Source of the DNA: Rhizobium leucaenae USDA 9039
GTDB lineage: Bacteria; Pseudomonadota; Alphaproteobacteria; Rhizobiales; Rhizobiaceae
Length of the DNA stretch: 64,000 bases
Direction: 5' to 3'
Assembly (NCBI RefSeq): GCF_000426285.1
Contig: NZ_AUFB01000011.1
Span: forward strand, 62,001 to 126,000
The notes under the pieces are model-generated. The model was not told where the DNA came from and did not search any database. It saw only the letters and a program-made list of their open reading frames with translations. Numbering within the stretch: the first letter of the stretch is position 1; the number at the start of each line of letters is the position of its first letter. This document shows positions 57,236 to 64,000 of this stretch, in pieces. The position numbers were made by a program, and so were the translations under genes.

Positions 57236-58777
57236 TTACTCCATTGCGATGCTGTGGTCGACGGCCGGCGGCGCCTTGGGCTTGCGCAGCAGCACAAGCA
57301 GCGGCATGGCGAAGATCGACATCAGCATCAGCAGTTTAAAATCGTCCATGTAGGCGATGATCGTGGCCTGCGTGGTGATCATGCCGTCCAGCGCAGCGCG
57401 ACCGGCCATCGTAACCGGGCTGACCGCCTGAGCCACGGTCGCGTCGAAAGCGTGGTTGAACGGCGTCACATAGGCGGCGATCGTCGAATGGTTGACCTGA
57501 GTATTCTCGGTGATCAGCGCCGAGACGACGGAGATGCCGACGCTCGAGCCGATGTTACGCGCAAGATTGTAGAGACCTGTTCCCTCGCCGCGCATCTGAG
57601 CCGGCAGCGTCGCAAAGGCGATGGTCGTCAGCGGCACGAAGAGGAAGCCGAGGCCCGCCCCTTGAACGAAGCCCACTGAAATCAGCGTCCACTGCGAGAC
57701 ATCAGGCGTCCAGCCGGTCATGTCGTACATTGCCCAGGCGGTCAAGGCGAGGCCGAAGAACAGCAGCCAGCGCGTATCGACTTTGCCGATCAGCCGCCCG
57801 ACCACGAACATGCACACCATGGTGCCGAGACCGCGCGGACCCATGACGATGCCGGCGGTGACGACCGGGTAGCCCATCAACGTCTGCAAGTAGGGTGTCA
57901 TCAGCGCCAGTGAGGCCAGATAGGTAACGCCGACCACGAAGATGAACAGCATGCTGACCGCGAAATTCTGGTCCAGGAACAATCGCGGGTTCACGAAGGA
58001 CCGTTCCGCCGTGAACGTATGCACCAGGAAGAGATAGAAGGCGGCGGCGCAAACCAGGGCCTCGATGATGATTTCGCCTGAATAGAACCAGTCGAGCTGC
58101 TCGCCGCGATCCAGGAAAAGCTGCAGCGCGCCGATAGTGATCGACAGCATGCTGAAGCCGAAGAGATCGAGTTTGGCGAGCGCGTCGAACTTGGTTTCCG
58201 TCACATAGACGACGATGCCGGCAAAGGCGAGCGCGCCGATCGGCACGTTGATATAAAACACCCATCGCCAGCTCATATTGTCCGTCAGCCAGCCGCCGAT
58301 GACCGGTCCCAGCACCGGGCCGACCATGACCGAAACGCCGAACAATGCCATGGCCTTGCCGCGCTCTTCGACATTGTAGATGTCAAGAAGAATGCCCTGC
58401 GACAACGGCACGAGCGATGCGCCGAACAGGCCCTGCAACAGGCGGAAGCCGACGATTTGGTTCAGCGACTGCGCCAGCCCGCAGAGAACGGAAGCGACGA
58501 CGAAACCGGCGATCGCCACCAGCAGCACGCGCTTGCGGCCGAACTTTGCCGACAGGAAACCGGACGGCGGCGTCATGATTGCAGCGGCAACGATATAAGA
58601 GGTCAGAACCCAGTTGATCTGATCGGCGCTCGCCGAAACGTCACCTTGAATATGAGGCAGAGCGACATTGGCAATGGTGGTGTCCAGTGCCTGCATGATG
58701 ACCGCCAGGATGACGCAGGCGGTGATCGCACCGCGATTGGCGATCGGGCCGGAATGGGAAGCCGCGGCGTTACTCAT
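57236..58777 (-). CDS. emrB: DHA2-family MFS multidrug efflux transporter (EmrB-like)
   Basis: This 513-residue transporter has 14 predicted membrane helices and DHA2 motifs: the N-terminal ILAVIMQALDTTIANVALPH, GRKRVLL, GPVLGPVIGGW, and a proton-coupled core. With EmrA and an outer membrane channel it should expel hydrophobic toxins across both membranes. The ATG at 58777 overlaps the emrA stop by eight bases; the upstream in-frame extension lies within emrA. Flavonoid or antibiotic export is a plausible rhizobial role but not shown here. Confidence 0.93.
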   Translation of the reverse strand: MSNAAASHSGPIANRGAITACVILAVIMQALDTTIANVALPHIQGDVSASADQINWVLTSYIVAAAIMTPPSGFLSAKFGRKRVLLVAIAGFVVASVLCGLAQSLNQIVGFRLLQGLFGASLVPLSQGILLDIYNVEERGKAMALFGVSVMVGPVLGPVIGGWLTDNMSWRWVFYINVPIGALAFAGIVVYVTETKFDALAKLDLFGFSMLSITIGALQLFLDRGEQLDWFYSGEIIIEALVCAAAFYLFLVHTFTAERSFVNPRLFLDQNFAVSMLFIFVVGVTYLASLALMTPYLQTLMGYPVVTAGIVMGPRGLGTMVCMFVVGRLIGKVDTRWLLFFGLALTAWAMYDMTGWTPDVSQWTLISVGFVQGAGLGFLFVPLTTIAFATLPAQMRGEGTGLYNLARNIGSSVGISVVSALITENTQVNHSTIAAYVTPFNHAFDATVAQAVSPVTMAGRAALDGMITTQATIIAYMDDFKLLMLMSIFAMPLLVLLRKPKAPPAVDHSIAME

Positions 58778-60008
58778 TGTCCTGACCGTGAGATCGACCC
58801 AGCAGGCTTGCGACGAAGTCCGGCAGGCCCCGGGCGTGGCCTGTGTCCACATCGGCGACGACGCTCATGCCGACGCGCAGCGGCGGCTTGCCCTGCATAT
58901 CGTCGATGTTGATGATCATCGGGATTCGCTGCACGACCTTGACCCAATTGCCGGTGGTATTCTGCGCCGGCAGCAGCGAGAAGCTCGAGCCCGAGGCTGG
59001 TGAGATGCTGGCAACGGTGCCCTTCCAGGTAACGCCGGGATAGGCATCGACCGAGATGGAGACCTTCTGGCCGGGCCGGACGTGCGTGAGTTCGGTTTCT
59101 TTCGGGCTGGCATTGATCCACATGTGAGTGGTGGAGACCAGCGAGAAGCCCTGCTGCGCGGCCGTCAAATAGGCGCCGACCTGGAGCGACGGAACATTGG
59201 CGGTGATGCCGTCGAAGGGGGCGCGCACGACGGTGTCATCGAGCTCGCGCTGCGCATTGTCGACGGCGGCCTTGGCTTGCAGGTAGACCGGATTTTGCTC
59301 GACGGGCTGGTCGGCATTGCCGCCGAGCTGCGCGAGTGTGGTTGCTGCCTGCGCCTCTGCGACCGAGACCTTCTGCTGCGCCGCCTCGAGATTGTGTTTG
59401 GCCTGGTCATAGGCCGCCTTCGAGGCGACCGAGCTGTTGATCAGGTTCTGCTGGCGGTCAAACTCGGTCTGGAAATAGGGAATATCGGCCTGCGCCTGAG
59501 CGATCTCCGCCAGCGATTGCTTATAGCTCGCCTGCAGGTTCAGGATTTGGTTGCGGGCAGCGCCGAGCTGTGCCTCAGCGCCCTCCAGGGCAATACGGAA
59601 GGAATCGGGCTTCAGGCGAAAGAGCACCTGCCCCTTCTTCACCACCTCGTTTTCATGCACGTCCACCGAAATCACGGTACCGGAAACATCGGTGGAAACA
59701 CCCACCATATCGGCCTGAATATAGGCATTGTCTGTGGACATGATCTGCCCGCCGGTAACGTAGTAATAGCCGCCGATGACAAGGGCGACCGGTAGCAGCG
59801 CAAAGAGAGTCGGCCGCGTCAGGCTGCGGCGCTTGCGCGGCTTTTCGGGCGGAGCAACTGGCGCGGTAGCGCCGGCCGCCGCAGGTGCCGGAGCCGGATT
59901 GGAAGACGGCGCTTCGGCAACCGCGGCCTGGTTCTGCCCGATTGCGCTTTGTTCGTTGGCGGAGTTTGCGTTTGCGGGTACGCGTAACGAAGGGGATGCG
60001 TCAGCCAT
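58770..60008 (-). CDS. emrA: HlyD/EmrA-family efflux periplasmic adaptor
   Basis: This 412-residue membrane-fusion protein has a disordered alanine/proline-rich cytoplasmic N-terminus, one membrane helix (FALLPVALVIGGYYYV), a split lipoyl domain (TDNAYIQADMVGVSTDVSGT and VRAPFDGITANV), and an alpha-helical hairpin (about 145-235). It should link EmrB to a TolC-like channel encoded elsewhere. It overlaps marR by eight bases upstream and emrB by eight bases downstream, so the three form a tight operon. Confidence 0.94.
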   Translation of the reverse strand: MADASPSLRVPANANSANEQSAIGQNQAAVAEAPSSNPAPAPAAAGATAPVAPPEKPRKRRSLTRPTLFALLPVALVIGGYYYVTGGQIMSTDNAYIQADMVGVSTDVSGTVISVDVHENEVVKKGQVLFRLKPDSFRIALEGAEAQLGAARNQILNLQASYKQSLAEIAQAQADIPYFQTEFDRQQNLINSSVASKAAYDQAKHNLEAAQQKVSVAEAQAATTLAQLGGNADQPVEQNPVYLQAKAAVDNAQRELDDTVVRAPFDGITANVPSLQVGAYLTAAQQGFSLVSTTHMWINASPKETELTHVRPGQKVSISVDAYPGVTWKGTVASISPASGSSFSLLPAQNTTGNWVKVVQRIPMIINIDDMQGKPPLRVGMSVVADVDTGHARGLPDFVASLLGRSHGQDNE

Positions 60009-60465
60009 AATTTGTCTCTTTGTCGTCCACCGTGGCGCGGCAGGCCTGGACCAGGTTCGATTTCATAAGGGTGAGCAACTGATAAAGATGCTCATGATCT
60101 TCGACCGAGGCCCCGTCCAGGGCCTCCTTGCGCGTTCTGTCACCTATGCTGCGCATGGTGTCGAGCAGCGGCCGAGCTTCTTCGCGCAGGTAAAGCAGCC
60201 AGCTTCGGCGATCGCTCGGATGCTGACGGCGCTCGACCAAGCCGCGTTCAGCCAGCTTGTCTAGTATCCGTACTAGCGTGATCGGCTCAATTTCCAGCAT
60301 CTCGGCGAGACCCGCCTGGTGGATCCCTTCGTTGTTCGAGAGATAGGCGAGCGTTTGCCATTGCGAGCGCGTCAATCCCATATCTTTGGCGCGCTGCTCG
60401 AACCGCTTTCGAAGAAGCCGGGCAACGTCATGCAGGAGAAAGCCGAGAGTGGGTGTCGTATTCAT
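60001..60465 (-). CDS. MarR-family transcription regulator (EmrR-like)
   Basis: This 154-residue MarR winged-helix protein has LTRSQWQTLAYLSNNEGIHQ, LAEMLEIEPITLVRILDKL, and the wing VERRQHPSDRRSWLLYL. Being first in the operon with EmrA and EmrB, it is the likely ligand-responsive repressor of all three genes. The start ATG 60465 fits the family. It is separated from the GT2 gene by about 160 bases. Confidence 0.94.
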   Translation of the reverse strand: MNTTPTLGFLLHDVARLLRKRFEQRAKDMGLTRSQWQTLAYLSNNEGIHQAGLAEMLEIEPITLVRILDKLAERGLVERRQHPSDRRSWLLYLREEARPLLDTMRSIGDRTRKEALDGASVEDHEHLYQLLTLMKSNLVQACRATVDDKETNYG

Positions 60466-60482
60466 GATATAAGAAGCCTGCT

Positions 60483-60503
60483 ATTCATAAGCAACCTTAT
60501 AAT
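60483..60503. promoter_or_regulatory. Candidate MarR operator
   Basis: ATTCATAAG (60483-60491) and CTTATAAT (60496-60503) form an imperfect inverted repeat about 20 bases upstream of the marR start. The placement suits autorepression; the sequence alone is weak evidence. Confidence 0.35.
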
Positions 60504-60626
60504 GCCTGTTACGTATAGTAAGTGACCACGCGATACAAGGGGCCAAGGCTCGATGTTGCGCAGATCGTCAAAAATGTCGCAGGGAGTGTCGCAAAGATGT
60601 CGCAGTGGTGCGGGCGTTAGGCACGA

Positions 60627-62252
60627 CTAACGGGAAAGGGTGTTTTCCGTTGCATGTCGCGCGATGATCAGACCGATCAGCGCGGCGTAGATCAATGTGG
60701 TGATCGCAGCAAAGAAAAAGAGGCCTTCGGCAGCTTCTCGGTCCAAAGCAAAGGCCATCGCCACCGCGGAAGCGAGGTTAAGCACAATATAAGGTGCCAA
60801 GACACGGAGCGGTAGCGCATGCTCCGATCCCGTCCCCTTGGGAATGACGCCGACTTCGCCTGAATTTATGTGACGGTCGCGAATCGCGGCTGCGCAGCCG
60901 ATGAGCGACCAGGGCCAGCGCAGGAGCAGAAATGCCGCGCTCTCCCAGCTTACGAACCTGCCATTGGCGGGTCGGAACGTGCCGGTGGCGCGCCAGATGA
61001 AGGCCAGTGCCATCCATGCGGCGACGATCGGCAGAAAATGCAGCAGGAAAGCGGGATAGTTGACGTCGACAAAGCTGTGACCCGTCAGAAGCGTCACGAT
61101 AGGCAGCATGAAGACGGCAGCCAAACTCGAGGAAAACAGCGGATAGCAAAGCTCGGAGAATAGGAACTGGAATTTCAACCATCCGGGCAGGTTAGGCATG
61201 TAGCCCGGCGCATATCGCAGCAGGGTCGTCATCCGGCTGCGCGACCGGTCAAATTCCTGCATCACGAGACCGGTGAAAGTGGCCGGGCCATCGCCATGGG
61301 CGATTGCATCCAGCGCATGTACCCCGCGCCAGCCGCCGGCATTCATCGCCAGCGTCGTCGCAAGACCTTCCGCCGGTTCTCGTCTAGGCCCACCGATTTC
61401 TTTCAAAGCCGCCGTGCGTACAGCATAATGCGTATCGACGCAGAGCGGTGCCCAGCCATTATTATAGCCCGACTGCACCAACCCCTGAGCGCCGGCTTCG
61501 GCAAAAAGCCTACCCCTCACCACCCAGTTTGATGCAGCGTTGGCATCACAGATGCTAGGCGCCGACACGTAGCCGATGCCGGGATCGCGGAAGGGCCGAA
61601 TTATTTCACGGAGATAGGTCTTTTCCGGCACATGGCCGGCATCGAGGTGCACGACGAAATCATATCTTTCGTAGCCGAAGTGCTCGTGGAAGGACGTGAG
61701 GCTGTCTTGCTTGCAACGCGGCATAGAATCGCGAGCGCCAGCCCCGGCACTCTCGCGCGTCATGGACGTGAAGACGCCGTGCTCCATGCACCATTTCATC
61801 ATTTCCAGGCTGGGTTTCTCTTCCGCCAACCAGACATCGAAATCACAGCCTGTTTGATCGAGCATTGCCCGCAATGTCGTCTGCACGAGGAAAGGAGATT
61901 CGGATGACGCTCTCGTAACGACAACGGCAACCCGTCCTGCGGGCAATGGTCCGCCGGCGTGCGGCATCCGCCGCGCATCATGGATGATAATGATGAAATA
62001 GGCCGGCAGGCCAGTGATCATGGCAAGAACCAGCGTTACCAGCAGATAGGAAGGCCAGCCGATGACGTGGTCGCTGCGCAGCCACCACAGCCAGAAGAAG
62101 GTCATGGTTGCCGTCCAGATGGTGATGCCGATCAGGTTGGCAAAACGCATCCTGCCTTCGAATATACGCTCCGTTGCCGGACCGATATCGGCTGGACCGA
62201 CGGAAGGCCGACGCGTCGCGTGGACACCGATTGCCGCGGGGATCTTTCCCAT
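60627..62252 (-). CDS. Membrane glycosyltransferase family 2-like protein (cellulose-synthase type, degenerate)
   Basis: This 541-residue protein has two N-terminal membrane helices, a GT-A-like cytosolic domain (about 75-350), and four to five C-terminal helices, like cellulose-synthase-type enzymes. The expected D-x-D is replaced by DAGH in FVVHLDAGHVPEK, the TED block reads EPAEGLATTL, and the QxxRW is QEFDRSRSRM without RW. It may therefore use a different mechanism or be inactive. AGGTGA precedes ATG 62252. The product polysaccharide is unknown. Confidence 0.82.
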   Translation of the reverse strand: MGKIPAAIGVHATRRPSVGPADIGPATERIFEGRMRFANLIGITIWTATMTFFWLWWLRSDHVIGWPSYLLVTLVLAMITGLPAYFIIIIHDARRMPHAGGPLPAGRVAVVVTRASSESPFLVQTTLRAMLDQTGCDFDVWLAEEKPSLEMMKWCMEHGVFTSMTRESAGAGARDSMPRCKQDSLTSFHEHFGYERYDFVVHLDAGHVPEKTYLREIIRPFRDPGIGYVSAPSICDANAASNWVVRGRLFAEAGAQGLVQSGYNNGWAPLCVDTHYAVRTAALKEIGGPRREPAEGLATTLAMNAGGWRGVHALDAIAHGDGPATFTGLVMQEFDRSRSRMTTLLRYAPGYMPNLPGWLKFQFLFSELCYPLFSSSLAAVFMLPIVTLLTGHSFVDVNYPAFLLHFLPIVAAWMALAFIWRATGTFRPANGRFVSWESAAFLLLRWPWSLIGCAAAIRDRHINSGEVGVIPKGTGSEHALPLRVLAPYIVLNLASAVAMAFALDREAAEGLFFFAAITTLIYAALIGLIIARHATENTLSR

Positions 62253-62788
62253 GACGTCACCTTCAGAGCGAAAGAGAGGATGGCGGTGATCCGCCGCCGA
62301 CACGAGCCGTTTCAGCTTGACGCAGGGGGATGGATGGCAACCCTTTTGAGGAGAAAGGATCGCCATCCGTGGGAAAAAATCTACGCACTACACCTCCCCT
62401 CCCTTATCAACTAACGGCACCAGTAGGCCGCATGCTGTACTTAAAAGGCTTTGAATGAGATGAGTAACGAAAATTTATTTTCAGTAATAATATGTGTTAA
62501 ACTCCGATTTTTACCAGTTTCGAATCGGATGTTAACTTGCTTATTAAGGTAATGATAAAACGACTTTACGCTACGTCAACGGAAATCTGATGGATGATTA
62601 GGTAAACTATACTAAATAGCTATTTGATTGGCGAGATTTGGTTGGGTCCTGCATGGAACCTAGTTTTCTTTCAGGAACGGCCTAAGGGGTGGGATCAACG
62701 CAACGAGAGGGAGATGGGCGAGACGTCGTCGGCCTTGTTCAGGCCGCGGCTCGGGCGATATGATATCCAGCCCGGAAGCAGCGAAGAC
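62253..62788. other. AT-rich intergenic region upstream of the GT2 gene
   Basis: This stretch, strongly AT-rich from about 62430 to 62620, has no convincing gene. It must hold the GT2 promoter. The LuxR gene terminator lies at its right end. Confidence 0.45.
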
Positions 62789-62822
62789 GAAAACGGCCGC
62801 CCACGATGTCGCGAACGGCCGT
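62789..62822 (-). terminator. Probable terminator of the LuxR-type gene
   Basis: On the minus strand ACGGCCG pairs with CGGCCGT across a 16-base loop and runs into TTTCGTC, about 25 bases past the stop. Confidence 0.55.
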
Positions 62823-62846
62823 CCCCTCTCAATTCCTATATGTGGA

Positions 62847-63641
62847 TCAGTTTCGCCACCGACGCGACGGATCACGATCCAGCCCGTTGTCCGAATTGAA
62901 GAAGCGTGAGGCCGCTTCCGTGCGATTGCGGACATTCATTTTCTTGTAGATGTTACGGACGTGAACTTTGACCGTATTTTCGGACAGGCTGAGCTGGTCC
63001 GCTATGATCTTGTTCTGTGTCCCCTTGCAAATGAGATCCAAGATTTGGACCTCGCGCGTGGTCAGTGCCTGCAGACTGCCGCTGCGCATGGCAATAGCAT
63101 CCTCGTAGGGTCTATGGCCATTCGTAAAACGCGTCTGTGCCTGATAGAGCGGCTGACTAAGATGCGGCCCGTCCCCGGAGAGCCGGCGCAAAAGCGCCGA
63201 GGGGAAGTGTTCGCCACCTTTCATCAACAGATCGATCGCTGCCATGAACACATCGAGGCGGAGATTGAGCGGCAGAACGCCGTGTATATTCCGTCCTTCG
63301 ACAAGTCTGGCCACGTATGGATCATGCAGATCGATCGTTTCGACGACCAGCCCGATCGATATTCCGGGCGAATTCGCCCTTATTGCATGCAAAGTATCCT
63401 GCATTTCTTCGGATTGAAGATGGTACAGCAGGATCAGTTTGACGCCCTCAAGAAGCTTGCCTTGAAGCGCTTTCGGGTCCGTAATGCTAACAATGTCGTA
63501 TGCTGAAAATCTGGTGCCTAACGTCTGCACCAGGCATTCAGAAAAGAGATCGGCATCCGCCAGTACGACGATAGTCTCTCTCAAGTTTATGATATTATGA
63601 TTGTCCTCAGCATCCCCTGTTCTTACGCTTGCGATGTACAT
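62847..63641 (-). CDS. LuxR-family regulator with pseudo-receiver domain
   Basis: This 264-residue protein has a C-terminal LuxR/GerE helix-turn-helix (LTTREVQILDLICKGTQNKI, LSLSENTVKVHVRNIYKKM) after a receiver-like N-terminal domain. The acidic pocket is partly kept (LADADLF), but the phosphoacceptor aspartate position reads LILLYHLQ, with tyrosine, so phosphorylation is unlikely. ATG 63641 has GGGGGAT upstream and is preferred to a TTG five codons earlier. The region upstream is very AT-rich. It may control the adjacent GT2 gene. Confidence 0.88.
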   Translation of the reverse strand: MYIASVRTGDAEDNHNIINLRETIVVLADADLFSECLVQTLGTRFSAYDIVSITDPKALQGKLLEGVKLILLYHLQSEEMQDTLHAIRANSPGISIGLVVETIDLHDPYVARLVEGRNIHGVLPLNLRLDVFMAAIDLLMKGGEHFPSALLRRLSGDGPHLSQPLYQAQTRFTNGHRPYEDAIAMRSGSLQALTTREVQILDLICKGTQNKIIADQLSLSENTVKVHVRNIYKKMNVRNRTEAASRFFNSDNGLDRDPSRRWRN

Positions 63642-63931
63642 TTGTGCATCCCCCAAAGCTCGCAGCCATGTGTTGTTAACCCGCTTTTTGCCGGAATTTT
63701 TTTATGAGCACGGTGCCCTGATAGGACTGTTTATGCAGTCTTCTTAATTAATGTAAAACTATATTAATCCATGCGACCATAATTGGAAATTGCCCAAACG
63801 GGTTAGTTTTGCCGCGAAAGCGTTAAAAATTATCACAAATGTGGGAATTTGGCCAAATTGGGTGCCGTATTTGTGCTCAGTTTTGCACATTTCCGGACAT
63901 TTCGGTCTAATCAACTAGCCTAAGGTGGAGG

Positions 63932-64000
63932 TCACCCTTCGACCGCCAACGGCCCAATCGACCGAAATGGGTAGGCCGACTCGATGTGCTGGAGCTTGGC
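63932..64000 (-). CDS. C-terminal end of a truncated gene at the window edge
   Basis: The last 22 codons of a minus-strand reading run off the window end: AKLQHIESAYPFRSIGPLAV then EG and TGA at 63932. Codon use fits a real rhizobial gene. I do not recognise the family from so short a piece. It would be transcribed towards the LuxR gene, about 290 bases away. Confidence 0.4.
   Translation of the reverse strand, partial: AKLQHIESAYPFRSIGPLAVEG

Overview
The window is a chromosomal segment of an alphaproteobacterium of the Rhizobiales, most likely Rhizobium in the R. etli / R. tropici / R. leguminosarum group. The evidence is the overall high G+C, rhizobial gene order (recG divergent from sdhE-mfd; glnB-glnA; divergent uvrA and ssb; coaD-ppi-ppi-queA-tgt; rlpA-dacC-tmk-holB-metG-tatD), an invasion-associated-locus-B protein, and the alphaproteobacterial LexA operator type GTTC-N7-GTTC. 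The species is inferred, not proven.

Layout. 0-8 kb: a secreted phytase-like protein, recG, and the sdhE-mfd pair (ATGA overlap). 7.9-9.9 kb: an accessory two-gene operon of unknown function, a DUF5131 (Gp37/Gp68) three-Cys protein and its partner TcmP. Its predicted promoter has a LexA-type box filling the -35/-10 spacer. 10-14 kb: a DsbA-family oxidoreductase, an oligopeptide-type binding protein, an IalB-like protein and HspQ. 14-18 kb: glnB-glnA behind a sigma-54 promoter, Nnr and a DUF72 protein. 18.7-19.5 kb: a Phd/VapC toxin-antitoxin pair. 19.5-27 kb: uvrA and ssb with a shared SOS box, marC and gyrA. 27-28 kb: three very small membrane proteins on the minus strand. 28-32 kb: coaD, two cyclophilins, queA and tgt. 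32-42 kb: a SleB-like lipoprotein, a DUF4864 protein, an HxlR regulator with a ketoacyl synthase, a heterodimeric ABC exporter, a reductase of the DHFR/RibD type and a Ddl ligase.

41.9-44.5 kb is a mobile-element scar zone: an IS30-family remnant, a nested palindromic intergenic repeat, and an ISNCY-like insertion sequence whose transposase is frameshifted. 44.6-53.6 kb holds ybaK, an MBL hydrolase, tatD, metG, a TauE/SafE transporter on the opposite strand, holB, tmk, a DacC-like protein and an RlpA-like lipoprotein. 53.9-57.2 kb: an ECF41 sigma factor with a flavodoxin, an IS-end scar, tRNA-Ser(UGA), two small proteins and a 3-methyladenine glycosylase. 57.2-64 kb: an EmrB-EmrA-MarR efflux operon, a divergent GT2-like membrane glycosyltransferase, a LuxR regulator with a pseudo-receiver, and the tail of another minus-strand gene.

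Together the window is rich in DNA repair and replication genes (recG, mfd, uvrA, ssb, gyrA, holB, tmk, mpg), and two separate SOS-type boxes lie in it. The most promising accessory item is the TcmP/DUF5131 operon, because the box placement predicts damage-inducible expression. All functional statements come from reading the sequence and from knowledge of the families; no database search was run.
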